Positions 16,762-25,947 of a stretch of 64,000 nt of DNA are shown piece after piece. The notes below the pieces were generated by a model that ran no database searches, was not told where the DNA came from, and worked only from the letters and a program-made list of their open reading frames with translations. Source of the stretch: Planktophila turicensis (lineage in GTDB: Bacteria > Actinomycetota > Actinomycetes > Nanopelagicales > Nanopelagicaceae); assembly GCA_965234405.1 (NCBI GenBank), contig OZ248346.1. One strand, 5' to 3'. The first letter of the stretch is position 1; each line of letters opens with the position of its first letter. A program made the position numbers and the translations under genes.

Positions 16762-18330
16762 ATGACAACAACAGAACCAGTTCGTTCTAGCAGCCCAGAA
16801 CTTTCAAGCATGACCCTTCCTAAGTTAAAGGAAGTTGCGTCACAGCTCGGTATCGAGGGTGCAGCGAAACTAAAGAAGGATGATCTCGTTACAGCAATTG
16901 CAGATCTCCAGGCAGCCAACCGCGAAGCAGCAAAGGCAGAGCGCGAAGCTCGCCGTGAAGCTCGCAATGCTAAGAAGAACAATCGCGATAACAATGCAAA
17001 GAATTCAGATGACTCTTCAGATGAAGGCGACGATGAAGATGATTCATCAGATAACGCACCTTCAAATAACGACCGTGGAAACGATCGTGAAGACCGCGGC
17101 AGCCGTAACCGCCGCGATCGCAACCGTGGACGCGATCGCAACCGCGACCGTGGCAACCGCGAAGAGCGCGAACCAGTAATCGGTGAAGATGATGTCTTGG
17201 TACCAGTTGGTGGCCTCGTCGACATCATGGATAACTACTCATTTATTCGTACGGGTGGATACCTTCCAGGTCCTAACGACGTCTACGTTTCACAAGGACA
17301 GGTACGTAAGTACGGTCTTCGTAAGGGAGATGTTGTAACAGGTCAAGTTCGCCAACTTCGTGAAGGCGAAACTCGTCAGAAGTACAACCCACTTATCTCT
17401 CTCGAGACAATCAACGGATTGCCATATGAAGAAGCACGTGGCCGCGTTGAATTTGGAAAGCTTGTTCCTCTCTATCCGCAAGAGCGTCTTCGCCTTGAGA
17501 CAGAGCCAAACATTCTTACAACTCGCGTCATCGACTTGATCGCACCAATCGGTAAGGGCCAGCGCGGACTTATCGTTTCGCCTCCAAAGGCCGGTAAGAC
17601 CATGGTCTTGCAATCAATTGCTAACGCAATCACAACAAACAATCCTGAATGTCACCTGATGGTTGTTCTCGTTGATGAGCGTCCTGAAGAAGTTACAGAT
17701 ATGCAGCGCAGCGTTAAGGGTGAAGTAATTGCTTCTACCTTCGACCGCCCTGCAGATGACCACACAACAATCGCAGAGCTCGCTATCGAGCGCGCAAAGC
17801 GCCTCGTTGAAATGGGACACGATGTAGTTGTTCTACTTGACTCAATCACACGTTTGGGCCGCGCATACAACATCGCAGCACCTGCATCAGGCCGCATCCT
17901 TTCTGGTGGTGTTGATTCAGCTGCTTTGTATCCACCAAAGAAGTTCTTCGGTGCTGCTCGTAATATTGAAGATGGTGGATCACTCACCATTCTTGCAACA
18001 GCTCTTGTTGATACCGGATCACGTATGGATGAAGTTATCTTCGAAGAGTTCAAGGGCACAGGAAATATGGAGCTCATCCTCGATCGCAAGATGGCTGATA
18101 AGCGCATCTTCCCTGCGGTTAACGTTGTTGCATCAGGTACACGTAAGGAAGAAATCCTTATGGGAACTGAAGAACTCAACATTGTCTGGAAGCTTCGTCG
18201 CGTTCTTCACGCTCTCGAACCACAGGCTGCACTCGAACTCTTGCTAGAGAAGATGAAGGGCACTAAGTCCAACGTTGAATTCTTGATGCAGATTCAGAAG
18301 ACAACAGCTGGGCCAGACGACAGCAAGTAA
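16762..18330 (+). CDS. rho: Transcription termination factor Rho with acidic/Arg-rich insertion
   Basis: 522 residues against about 419 in E. coli. Order: Rho N-terminal helical domain (TLPKLKEVASQLGIEG, about 15-60), an inserted low-complexity segment (about 60-140) first Asp/Ser/Asn-rich and then Arg/Asp-rich (RNRRDRNRGRDRNRDRG), the cold-shock RNA-binding fold, and the ATPase with Walker A PPKAGKTMVL (about 276), Walker B VVLLDSITRLGRAYN and the Q-loop. Such insertions are known from actinobacterial Rho and add RNA-binding capacity. A strong hairpin terminator follows. Upstream 142 bases carry no gene and may be an autoregulatory leader. Confidence 0.97.
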   Translation: MTTTEPVRSSSPELSSMTLPKLKEVASQLGIEGAAKLKKDDLVTAIADLQAANREAAKAEREARREARNAKKNNRDNNAKNSDDSSDEGDDEDDSSDNAPSNNDRGNDREDRGSRNRRDRNRGRDRNRDRGNREEREPVIGEDDVLVPVGGLVDIMDNYSFIRTGGYLPGPNDVYVSQGQVRKYGLRKGDVVTGQVRQLREGETRQKYNPLISLETINGLPYEEARGRVEFGKLVPLYPQERLRLETEPNILTTRVIDLIAPIGKGQRGLIVSPPKAGKTMVLQSIANAITTNNPECHLMVVLVDERPEEVTDMQRSVKGEVIASTFDRPADDHTTIAELAIERAKRLVEMGHDVVVLLDSITRLGRAYNIAAPASGRILSGGVDSAALYPPKKFFGAARNIEDGGSLTILATALVDTGSRMDEVIFEEFKGTGNMELILDRKMADKRIFPAVNVVASGTRKEEILMGTEELNIVWKLRRVLHALEPQAALELLLEKMKGTKSNVEFLMQIQKTTAGPDDSK

Positions 18331-18348
18331 GTCACATAGGCTTCACAG

Positions 18349-18378
18349 GAAACCCCGTTCAGAAATGAGCGGGGTTTC
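18349..18378 (+). terminator. Terminator after rho
   Basis: Nine-base-pair stem, arms GAAACCCCG and CGGGGTTTC, loop of 12, followed by TGCTTT. Lies 18 bases past the rho stop. Confidence 0.85.
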
Positions 18379-18474
18379 TGCTTTCACATTGCTTGCACTC
18401 AAGCAACACAGAGGAAGCACAATCTTGACCCCCATAGTTCCATCCATACGCAGGAACTAATGAAGGAGAAGGCA

Positions 18475-18867
18475 ATGAAGTTCATTTCAGCTCAGAACGT
18501 AGCGCTACTCGTAGCGGCAGGATTGATCGCAAGCAGCGGAACAGCAATCGCTGCTGATACAAAAGATGCTGCAGTCGCAAGAGCGCAAGCTCAGGCTGCT
18601 TATCAGAGCTCGATGTCGACATATATCGCTTCTCACCGTGCAATCGTTGATGCGCGACGTGCCGCAAATGCAAAAGCGCTTAGCGATTTCCAAAGTGCAC
18701 TTAATTCAGCAACAACAGATGCGCAGTTGCAGGCAGCCAAAGATGCACGCAAAGCAGCCGTTACTGCAGCAAATGCAACAGCTGCGGCTTCCCTTGCAGC
18801 TCTTGTGAAGCCAGCAAAACCAGTTAAGCCAGCGAAGGTAGCGCCTACTCCAAAGGCATCTGCATAA
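18475..18867 (+). CDS. Small secreted Ala-rich protein, unknown
   Basis: 130 residues. Signal peptide from MKFISAQNVALLVAAGLIAS to TAIAA, then an Ala-rich helical body (ARAQAQAAYQSSMSTY, ARRAANAKALSDF) and a Lys/Pro tail (KPAKPVKPAK). I use the ATG at 18475 because AAGGAG lies 6 bases upstream; an ATG at 18460 puts that site inside the gene. Terminators lie on both sides, so it is a single-gene unit. No family recognised; likely envelope-associated. Similar in style to the secreted Lys-rich protein at 34018-34767, without visible homology. Confidence 0.75.
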   Translation: MKFISAQNVALLVAAGLIASSGTAIAADTKDAAVARAQAQAAYQSSMSTYIASHRAIVDARRAANAKALSDFQSALNSATTDAQLQAAKDARKAAVTAANATAAASLAALVKPAKPVKPAKVAPTPKASA

Positions 18868-18892
18868 ATTCTTCTCCGACGGGTGGCAGGGG

Positions 18893-18931
18893 CCGCAGAA
18901 TCCAGCGTGGATTTTGCGGTTTTCTGCTTTT
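18893..18931 (+). terminator. Terminator after small secreted protein
   Basis: Eleven-base-pair stem (one G-T pair), arms CCGCAGAATCC and GGATTTTGCGG around AGCGT, followed by TTTTCTGCTTTT. Confidence 0.85.
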
Positions 18932-19022
18932 AAGAGAGACTTAGCGCCTATTGCCACACCTTATGGCGATGACCTGGTTCACCAGTACTGCTGGACCCAG
19001 ACTCAAGAAAAGGAATATGAAT

Positions 19023-19232
19023 ATGAAGAAAGATATCCACCCAGAGTACAAAGATACTCAAGTAACTTGTGGTTGCGGTGAAAAGTTTGTTACCCGCTCA
19101 ACAGTTGCAAGCGGTTCGATCTATGTTGAAGTTTGTTCAGTCTGCCACCCGTTCTACACAGGCAAGCAGCGCATCCTCGATACCGGTGGACGCGTCGCGA
19201 AGTTCGAAGAGCGTTTCGGTAAAAACAAGTAG
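19023..19232 (+). CDS. rpmE: 50S ribosomal protein L31, zinc type
   Basis: 69 residues from the ATG at 19023 (MKKDIHPEYKDTQVTCGCGE). Cys16, Cys18, Cys38 and Cys41 form the zinc site of the C+ L31 type. I prefer 19023 to the ATG at 19017 because AAAGGA lies 8 bases before it and the length fits the family; the open frame back to 18951 is not conserved-looking. A hairpin terminator follows. Confidence 0.95.
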   Translation: MKKDIHPEYKDTQVTCGCGEKFVTRSTVASGSIYVEVCSVCHPFYTGKQRILDTGGRVAKFEERFGKNK

Positions 19233-19243
19233 CTTTCTAAAGA

Positions 19244-19290
19244 GACCGCATCGCAACCCATTAGTGGTTGCGGGGCGGTCTTTTTATTTC
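19244..19290 (+). terminator. Terminator after rpmE
   Basis: Outer stem GACCGC/GCGGTC and inner stem CGCAACC/GGTTGCG, followed by TTTTTATTT. Textbook intrinsic terminator. Confidence 0.9.
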
Positions 19291-19333
19291 TCCAAAGAAA
19301 ATTTTGTTTTACAGAGAGAAGGGATGAAGTCAT

Positions 19334-20416
19334 ATGGCTAACGATCGTTTCGCATCGGCACATGAAATGGTGCGCGAGTATCAAGAGCTCGAAGCAAAGA
19401 TGGCTGACCCTTCTATTCACGAAGATCAGGGCAACGCCCGCAAACTCGGTCGTCGTTATGCACAGCTAGGCCCCGTTGTTGCAGGCTTCAACGCTTGGAA
19501 GTCAGCAGCTGATGACCTCGAAGCAGCTAAAGAGATGGCTGCAGAAGATGCTTCATTTGCATCTGAAATTCCGGCAATGGAAGTTGCTGTTGAAGCTGCT
19601 GCCGATAAGTTAGAAGAGCTATTACTTCCACGCGACCCTAACGATGATCGCGATGTCATTATTGAAGTAAAGGCCGGAGCCGGCGGCGATGAATCAGCGC
19701 TCTTTGCTGGAGATTTAGTACGTATGTATCAGCGCTATGCAGAAAAGCGCGGCTGGAAAGTTGAAATCATCGATATGACTGAGTCAGAACTCGGTGGATA
19801 TAAAGATATTTCTATGGCTGTGAAGTCAAAGGGAACTCCAGAACCTGGAACAACACCGTACGCACGTCTTAAATTTGAAGGTGGCGTACACCGCGTACAG
19901 CGCGTTCCAGAAACTGAGAGCCAAGGACGTATCCATACTTCTGCGGCAGGTGTACTCATTCTTCCTGAAGCAGAAGAAGTAGATGTTGAATTGAATATGA
20001 ACGATGTGCGCGTAGATGTGTATCGCTCATCAGGTCCTGGTGGTCAGTCTGTAAACACCACTGACTCTGCCGTTCGTTTGACCCACGTTCCAACAGGAAT
20101 TGTTGTTTCATGTCAGAACGAAAAATCACAGCTTCAGAATAAGGAATCAGCGCTTCGTATTCTTCGTGCCCGTCTTCTTATGGATGCGCAAGAGAAGGCT
20201 GAAGCGGCTGCAATGGCAGAACGTAAGAGCCAGGTCCGCACCGTCGATCGTTCAGAGCGCATTCGTACATATAACTATCCTGAAAATCGCCTCAGCGATC
20301 ACCGCGTTAATTACAAGGCTAATAACCTTGACTCTGTTCTTAATGGCGAGCTCGATGAAGTCGTGCAAGCTCTTCTCGATGCTGATCGCGCTGCAAAGCT
20401 TTCATCAACGAATTAA
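19334..20416 (+). CDS. prfA: Peptide chain release factor 1
   Basis: 360 residues, normal length. GGQ motif in SSGPGGQSVNTTDSAVRL (about 233) triggers peptide release; the stop-codon reading PxT appears as PET in QRVPETESQGRIHTS, typical of RF1 (UAA/UAG). Its glutamine is the target of PrmC, encoded next door 9 bases downstream. Confidence 0.97.
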   Translation: MANDRFASAHEMVREYQELEAKMADPSIHEDQGNARKLGRRYAQLGPVVAGFNAWKSAADDLEAAKEMAAEDASFASEIPAMEVAVEAAADKLEELLLPRDPNDDRDVIIEVKAGAGGDESALFAGDLVRMYQRYAEKRGWKVEIIDMTESELGGYKDISMAVKSKGTPEPGTTPYARLKFEGGVHRVQRVPETESQGRIHTSAAGVLILPEAEEVDVELNMNDVRVDVYRSSGPGGQSVNTTDSAVRLTHVPTGIVVSCQNEKSQLQNKESALRILRARLLMDAQEKAEAAAMAERKSQVRTVDRSERIRTYNYPENRLSDHRVNYKANNLDSVLNGELDEVVQALLDADRAAKLSSTN

Positions 20417-20425
20417 GTCACTACT

Positions 20426-21280
20426 ATGGAACTGACTTTTAAAGAATTCTTGCGAGGCGGCAAAGAACAGTTGGCGACGGCTGGATTTCCTGAAGTAGAA
20501 GCAGAACATTTACTAGCCCACACCTTGGGCCTTTCACGGATGGATCTACATAACCCACTGACCGTTGAAAATGCACTCGCAGCTATTGGCGATATGACTA
20601 TCGTCGAAGAGACTTTCTGGAAATTACTTGATCGACGTTGTGCTCATGAACCGCTGCAATATCTGACTGGCGTTGCATATTTTCGCCACCTTGAATTAAA
20701 GGTAGGACCCGGAGTATTGGTGCCACGTCCTGAAAGCGAACTCCTTGTTGAAGCGGTGTTGACTCACATTGAGAAGTTAAGCGGTGCGGTAAGCGTTGTT
20801 GATTTGGGTTCTGGTTCAGGTGCTCTCGCACTTGCAATTGCAACAGAAGCTCCACAGACACATGTGATTGCAGTCGAAAAGAGCGCTGAAGCAATTCATT
20901 GGCTGAAAGAGAATGTCTCCTTTATCGACGAAAAGGTCCGTATTCTCGAAAGTGATGTCGCTACCGCTCTCGAAGGCGTTAAGTGCGATGTTGTCATTGC
21001 CAATCCTCCATATATTCCTGACGCCCAAGAACTTCCTCGCGATGTCGCAGATCACGAGCCTGCAGTTGCGCTATTTGGGGGAGCAGATGGGATGAAATCG
21101 CCTCGCCTCTTTATCTCAACAGCGGGGCGCCTCTTAAAGCAGGGCGGATTCCTGGCAATCGAACATCATGAAGATCAAGGTGGCGCGATTGCCGATGTAC
21201 TCAGCGCAGATTTCACAGATATTCTTCTGCATCAGGATTTAACCGGCCGCCCAAGATTTACGACAGCAGTGAGGAGATAG
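20426..21280 (+). CDS. prmC: Release factor glutamine methyltransferase
   Basis: 284 residues, HemK family. N-terminal helical domain, then VVDLGSGSGALALAIA (SAM-binding) and VIANPPYIP, the NPPY catalytic loop that holds the target glutamine. GPGVLVPRPESELLVEAVL is the conserved block before the SAM site. Methylates the GGQ glutamine of RF1 and RF2. Sits 9 bases after prfA and 2 before the TsaC-like gene. Confidence 0.96.
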   Translation: MELTFKEFLRGGKEQLATAGFPEVEAEHLLAHTLGLSRMDLHNPLTVENALAAIGDMTIVEETFWKLLDRRCAHEPLQYLTGVAYFRHLELKVGPGVLVPRPESELLVEAVLTHIEKLSGAVSVVDLGSGSGALALAIATEAPQTHVIAVEKSAEAIHWLKENVSFIDEKVRILESDVATALEGVKCDVVIANPPYIPDAQELPRDVADHEPAVALFGGADGMKSPRLFISTAGRLLKQGGFLAIEHHEDQGGAIADVLSADFTDILLHQDLTGRPRFTTAVRR

Positions 21281-21282
21281 CG

Positions 21283-21924
21283 ATGCCACGCATTGACCTC
21301 AAGCAGGGCGAACAGAAGAAGCACGTTGCTCGCGCACTCAAAGAGATTCGCGCCGGATATGTCATCGTTGCTCCACTTGAACATGGCTATGTTTATTTAG
21401 CAGATGCATTCTCTCCCTTTGCAGTTCGTGCAATGCATGTACTTCGCGGAGATGAAATCGGAGTGGCTGCCCAAGTCCTTGCATATTCATTGGACACTGT
21501 TAAGGGAATTTCACGTTCAGTTTCTCCAAGCACACAGGATCTCTGCAAGAAATTCTGGCCCGGACTTCTTTCTGTAACACTGCAACCAAGTTCACTTCTT
21601 AGTTGGGATCTTGGCGACAATAAAGAACTCGATTGGTTTAACGTCCGAGTACCAAAATCTAAATTTGTACGCGCACTCTTGAAAGAGTCGGGTCCACTTG
21701 CAGTAGCAAGTGCATCAGGTGCCGGGCACGAACCGATGTTGAAAATTGATCGTGCAAAGGTAAAGGATTGGGATGTCGCAGCAATTTTCGATACCGGCGC
21801 TCTGAAATCCGGCCCACGTTCGACCATCATTGAGGCCGACGCTGTAGATCTACGCCTCGTGCGCGAGGGCGCGATTTCATTTGATGAGATGGAAAAGGTC
21901 GCACCGAACATTTCTTACATATAA
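21283..21924 (+). CDS. YrdC/Sua5 (TsaC)-like protein, divergent active site
   Basis: 213 residues. Position after prmC is where actinobacteria carry the threonylcarbamoyl-AMP synthase (Sua5/TsaC), and the overall plan fits: FWPGLLSVTLQ, NVRVPKSKFVRALL, GPLAVASASGAG, RSTIIEADAVDLRLVREGAIS. But key parts are changed: the usual T-[ED]-T-x-Y-G opening is PLEHGYVYLADA, the KxR-P motif is LRGDEIGVAAQ, and the SAN-xSG loop is SASGAGHEP. Either this lineage has a diverged but working enzyme, or the protein has another role and TsaC lies elsewhere. Gene is real; the reaction is uncertain. Confidence 0.75.
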   Translation: MPRIDLKQGEQKKHVARALKEIRAGYVIVAPLEHGYVYLADAFSPFAVRAMHVLRGDEIGVAAQVLAYSLDTVKGISRSVSPSTQDLCKKFWPGLLSVTLQPSSLLSWDLGDNKELDWFNVRVPKSKFVRALLKESGPLAVASASGAGHEPMLKIDRAKVKDWDVAAIFDTGALKSGPRSTIIEADAVDLRLVREGAISFDEMEKVAPNISYI

Positions 21925-21946
21925 AGCAAAAGGGGGCCTGAACTAT

Positions 21947-21952
21947 TAGGCT
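21947..21952 (+). promoter_or_regulatory. Leaderless -10 box for glyA
   Basis: TAGGCT, six bases (GGGCCC), then ATG at 21959. Confidence 0.5.
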
Positions 21953-21958
21953 GGGCCC

Positions 21959-23221
21959 ATGTCCGAAACTTTCTATGGCCCTGATTTCAATCTTCTCTCG
22001 AAGCAAGATCCAGATATCGCAGCGGTGCTTTTATCTGAGCTCAAGCGTCAGCAGAACAACCTGCAGCTGATTGCTTCAGAGAACTTCACTTCACGCGCAG
22101 TGCTTGCCGCTCTTGGTTCAACTCTCTCCAACAAGTACGCCGAGGGATACCCAGGAAAGCGTTACTACGGCGGATGCGAAGAGGTCGATAAGGCCGAAAC
22201 AATCGCGATTGATCGCGCAAAGGATTTATTTGGCGCAGAACATGCAAATGTGCAGCCACACTCAGGTGCCAGCGCAAATATCGCTGTCTACCAAGCATTC
22301 ACAAAGCCGGGCGACACCGTCCTTGCCATGTCACTTCCACATGGTGGCCACCTGACTCACGGTTCGAAGGTCAACTTCTCAGGTAAGTGGTTCAACATTG
22401 TTTCTTACGGAGTTCGCCAAGATAACGAACTCATCGATTACGACGAACTGCGTGAACTAGCGATCGCTAATAAGCCAAAGATGATCTGTTCTGGTGCAAC
22501 TGCTTACCCATCACTGATTGATTTTGAAAAGGTTCGCGCAATCTGCGACGAAGTCGGTGCAATCATGTGGGTCGATGCAGCGCACTTCATCGGACTAGTT
22601 GCAGGTAAGGCGATTCCTTCACCGGTTCCATATGCAGATGTTGTCTCATTTACAACACATAAAGTTTTGCGCGGTCCACGTGGCGGAATGATCTTGTCGA
22701 AGGCAGAGCACGCAGCTGCAATTGATAAGGCAGTCTTTCCTGGAATGCAGGGTGGACCAATCATGTCTGCAGTTGCAGGTAAGGCGATTGCATTGGCTGA
22801 ATGCGCAACACCGGCTTACCAAAAGTATGCAAAGGATGTCATCATCAATGCGCAGGCACTTGCAGCAGCTCTTGAAGGCGAAGGCATGCGCGCAGTATCT
22901 GGCGGCACTCAGACCCACCTCGCACTTATTGATATTCGTTCCACAGGCGTTAATGGCAAGGTTGCTGACGAGCGTTGTGGCGCGGCAGGAATCGTTCTTA
23001 ATAAGAACTCGATTCCTTATGATCCAGAAGCACCTTCAGTCACATCAGGTATTCGCGTAGGCACACCTGCAACAACTACCCAGGGAATGGGCGTTGAAGA
23101 GATGAAAACAATTGCATCTCTGATTGCACGTGCGATTAAGACTGATGATGCAGCTGCACATGCTGCGATTAAATCTGAAGTCCACGCACTTACTTCGCGT
23201 TTTCCTATCTATCAGGCGTAA
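21959..23221 (+). CDS. glyA: Serine hydroxymethyltransferase
   Basis: 420 residues. Converts serine and tetrahydrofolate to glycine and methylene-THF. LQLIASENFTSRAVL, YAEGYPGKRYYGGCE, MSLPHGGHLTHGS and the PLP-lysine in VVSFTTHKVLRGPRGG are all present. Its own leaderless-type promoter (TAGGCT, N6, ATG) separates it from the prmC group. wecA starts 16 bases after its stop. Confidence 0.97.
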   Translation: MSETFYGPDFNLLSKQDPDIAAVLLSELKRQQNNLQLIASENFTSRAVLAALGSTLSNKYAEGYPGKRYYGGCEEVDKAETIAIDRAKDLFGAEHANVQPHSGASANIAVYQAFTKPGDTVLAMSLPHGGHLTHGSKVNFSGKWFNIVSYGVRQDNELIDYDELRELAIANKPKMICSGATAYPSLIDFEKVRAICDEVGAIMWVDAAHFIGLVAGKAIPSPVPYADVVSFTTHKVLRGPRGGMILSKAEHAAAIDKAVFPGMQGGPIMSAVAGKAIALAECATPAYQKYAKDVIINAQALAAALEGEGMRAVSGGTQTHLALIDIRSTGVNGKVADERCGAAGIVLNKNSIPYDPEAPSVTSGIRVGTPATTTQGMGVEEMKTIASLIARAIKTDDAAAHAAIKSEVHALTSRFPIYQA

Positions 23222-23237
23222 AGACAACTCTTAAGAG

Positions 23238-24326
23238 ATGCGCGAGTACCTGGTCACCCTGCTTCTGGCAGCAGCGCTCTGTTATGTAGTGACTCCTTTT
23301 GTTCGTACCTGGGCGTTGAAGTTCGGTGCTGTGGCACAGATTCGTACTCGCGATATTCATACAACTCCGACTCCACGTTGGGGTGGCCTAGCAATGTGGA
23401 TTTCAATGGCGCTCACCTTTGCCATGGTCAGCCACTTATCTCTCGTTGGAAAATCTTTTGGCCGAGAAGCGCTCGGTATTTTCTTGGCCGCAACACTTCT
23501 TCTTGCTATCGGTTTAGTTGATGATCGCTTCGAGCTCGATGCACTTACCAAGTTAGCTGGACAAGCCCTTGCTGCCGGAATTTTGTTGCTCTTTGGTATT
23601 CAAGTTCTCTGGTTGCCTATCAATGGCGTTATTACTTTGCCGCCAAGTATTGGCCAGTTAGTTACTGTCTTAATCGTTCTCATCACTATTAACGCCGTTA
23701 ACTTCATCGATGGCCTTGATGGGTTAGCTGCCGGAATCGTGGCTATTTCAGGCGCTGCCTTCTTCGCCTTTGCTTACCTATTGGCAGTTGTTTACGGCTT
23801 TAGCCGTGCAGGTGCACCATCGCTTATTACTGCAGTAATTATTGGCGTCTGTATTGGCTTTCTGCCCCATAACGCCCATCCAGCAAAGATCTTTATGGGC
23901 GATTCAGGATCGATGTTCTTAGGGCTTCTGCTTGCAGCATCTGCGATCACACTGACCGGACAGATTGATCCCAATGCCATCTCAGCAGAGAAGTTGGGGC
24001 CAACGTTGCTTCCTTTGATGCTGCCATTTGCAGTTCTAGCAATTCCTTTGATCGATCTCTTCTCAGCAATCATTCGTCGTCTGCGCGCAGGTCAATCACC
24101 ATTTAGTTCCGACAAGGAACATATGCATCACCGCATTCTCCGTGCGGGTAATTCTCATCTTCGTACATCAATCATCATGTACCTATGGACTGCAACGATT
24201 GCATTTCCTGTAGTTGTCTCAGCATTTGCACCGTTGTGGGTTGCAGCAGTTGTTGCGGGCGCGATGTTGGCATTCACTCTCTATTACGCAAAGAGTGGAG
24301 TAAGAGAAAATGTCCCAGCAAAATAA
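23238..24326 (+). CDS. wecA: Undecaprenyl-phosphate GlcNAc-1-phosphate transferase (WecA/TagO family)
   Basis: 362 residues, about eleven membrane segments, polyprenyl-phosphate glycosyl-1-phosphate transferase family. Catalytic Asp pair in GLVDDRFELD, NFIDGLDGLAAG in the next loop, KIFMGDSGSMFLG, and the C-terminal His motif SSDKEHMHHRILRAG, all diagnostic. Starts surface glycopolymer synthesis by loading a sugar phosphate on the lipid carrier at the inner membrane face. Its end overlaps the next gene by 17 bases, linking it to the atp operon as in many actinobacteria. Confidence 0.95.
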   Translation: MREYLVTLLLAAALCYVVTPFVRTWALKFGAVAQIRTRDIHTTPTPRWGGLAMWISMALTFAMVSHLSLVGKSFGREALGIFLAATLLLAIGLVDDRFELDALTKLAGQALAAGILLLFGIQVLWLPINGVITLPPSIGQLVTVLIVLITINAVNFIDGLDGLAAGIVAISGAAFFAFAYLLAVVYGFSRAGAPSLITAVIIGVCIGFLPHNAHPAKIFMGDSGSMFLGLLLAASAITLTGQIDPNAISAEKLGPTLLPLMLPFAVLAIPLIDLFSAIIRRLRAGQSPFSSDKEHMHHRILRAGNSHLRTSIIMYLWTATIAFPVVVSAFAPLWVAAVVAGAMLAFTLYYAKSGVRENVPAK

Positions 24327-24744
24327 TTCAAGCAATGAGGCGCAGTTATTGCGTGGAGCGCTAACTCCTACATTTATTGTCGGCATCATTGCGATTGGAT
24401 TTGCAACCGCACTGCAGGGGCGACCAGGATTATTTGCAGCTTTACTTGCTCAAGTAATTGTTGTTATCTACTTCCTTGTTCATATTGGGGTTTCTCGAAT
24501 TTCGCGCGACCTTGATCCCATGAGCACTATGGCAATTGCGATGTTTTCGTACTTCGCCAAGTTCTTGCTCCTTGGAGTTTTCTTCTGGGCGCTGGGCCAA
24601 TTTGTCTCGGATGAGAACCTTGATCGCAAGACCTTCGGCATCACAGCCGTTGCGCTCACCTTCGCCTGGCTAGGCGGGGAGATAGCTAGTTATCTAAAGC
24701 TGAAAACTCATCTACCATTGCCGCATGACCGACCACAAAGCTAA
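24310..24744 (+). CDS. AtpI-like four-helix membrane protein
   Basis: 144 residues with four hydrophobic segments, at the place where actinobacteria carry an AtpI-type gene ahead of atpB. Overlaps wecA by 17 bases and the next small gene by 20. AtpI proteins help assemble the Fo c-ring; sequence resemblance here is weak and the call leans on size, topology and position. Confidence 0.7.
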   Translation: MSQQNNSSNEAQLLRGALTPTFIVGIIAIGFATALQGRPGLFAALLAQVIVVIYFLVHIGVSRISRDLDPMSTMAIAMFSYFAKFLLLGVFFWALGQFVSDENLDRKTFGITAVALTFAWLGGEIASYLKLKTHLPLPHDRPQS

Positions 24745-24928
24745 CCGCCGCGACGAGAACGCCCTTTGGACGATCTTCGGCTACCTACTCTCAGGGCTTC
24801 TTTTCTGGGGTGGAGTCGGCTTCGCCGCCGATAAGTTCTTTGGCACCAGCATCTTGACCCTGGTTGGCCTGCTCGTAGGTATGGGCGGCGCCCTTTATCT
24901 CGTCTGGCTCAGGTTCGGACGAGAGTAA
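24725..24928 (+). CDS. AtpZ/AtpI-type small membrane protein
   Basis: 67 residues, two helices (LSGLLFWGGVGFAADKFF and LVGLLVGMGGALYLVWLRF). The GxGFAADKFFGTS turn between them matches the AtpZ family encoded upstream of F-type ATP synthase genes, thought to aid Fo assembly or Mg2+ supply. Overlaps the preceding gene by 20 bases. The 178 bases between it and atpB hold no gene that I see. Confidence 0.75.
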   Translation: MTDHKANRRDENALWTIFGYLLSGLLFWGGVGFAADKFFGTSILTLVGLLVGMGGALYLVWLRFGRE

Positions 24929-25106
24929 CGAGTCCGACAGTCTGGCTAGTGGGCGCGAGTAAATCAGCTCTACCCAGAGTGACCAGCCCCACCCAAAACC
25001 CCTGAATTCCGATTTCACAGCCGAGAGGTTTTCCCCATAAGGTTGCCCTGCTTTACCGCTTCCCCAGCGATTGGTCTATAAGCCCTTTTAGTATCAAGGA
25101 GAGTGC

Positions 25107-25895
25107 GTGCGCGCCTTTGTTCGTCTGAGCTCTGAAGGTGAAGGATTCGTCCCACCTAGCGCTAACGACTTCGTCCTCCCTCCAATTTTCGAGAATATTT
25201 CTTGGTTCACTAAACCAATTCTTCTTGTATTTCTCTCAGTAGTAATCATCTCTGTCTTCTTTATTCTCTCTTCACGCAAGGCTGCTGTCGTTCCATCGAA
25301 GATGCAGTTTGCTGGAGAAAGCGTCTACGGATTTATCCGCGACGGGCTTGCTAAGGATGTTCTTGGCCCAGAGTTCATGCGCTTTGTTCCGTACCTATTT
25401 ACCCTCTTCACATTTGTACTTGTAAATAACTTATTCGGAATTGTTCCGTTATTGCAGTTCCCATCTTTCTCTCGCGTTGGTTTCGCTTACGCGCTCGCGA
25501 TCATTACTTACTTGGTTTATCACTATGTTGGAATGAAGCGTCAGGGAGTCGGCCACTACCTCAAGGGCATTGCATTTATGCCAGGAGTGCCAAAGCCAAT
25601 TTATGTTCTTCTTACACCGATTGAAATCGCAACATTCTTTGTTGTGCGTCCATTCACCCTCGGTCTTCGTCTCTTCGCAAATATGTTTGCGGGACACCTT
25701 CTCCTTTTGGTCTTTATCCTCGGTGGAGAGCACCTCTTGCAAGGTGTAATTGGACTCAAGCTCGTGAGCCCATTTGCATTCACAATGGGAATCGCGCTTA
25801 CCTTCTTCGAGTTTATGGTCCAGTGCCTACAGGCATATATCTTTACTCTTCTGACCGCCCTCTATATCGCCGGATCACTCGCCGACGAGCACTAA
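25107..25895 (+). CDS. atpB: ATP synthase Fo subunit a
   Basis: 262 residues with a GTG start; AAGGAG lies 5 bases upstream. Five or six membrane helices. The essential arginine is Arg188 in LGLRLFANMFAGH, and the following helix has FFEFMVQCLQAYIFTLL. Forms the proton half-channels against the c-ring. First core gene of the operon, 52 bases before the c-subunit start. Confidence 0.97.
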   Translation: MRAFVRLSSEGEGFVPPSANDFVLPPIFENISWFTKPILLVFLSVVIISVFFILSSRKAAVVPSKMQFAGESVYGFIRDGLAKDVLGPEFMRFVPYLFTLFTFVLVNNLFGIVPLLQFPSFSRVGFAYALAIITYLVYHYVGMKRQGVGHYLKGIAFMPGVPKPIYVLLTPIEIATFFVVRPFTLGLRLFANMFAGHLLLLVFILGGEHLLQGVIGLKLVSPFAFTMGIALTFFEFMVQCLQAYIFTLLTALYIAGSLADEH

Positions 25896-25947
25896 CAACT
25901 AACTTTGGGAAGGTAACTTCGCCTCCTCAAGCATGAAAGGTATAAAC

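Noticed and set aside
25043..25082. TTGCCC and TATAAG as a promoter for atpB
   Set aside because: The spacing of 28 bases is too long for a normal -35/-10 pair.
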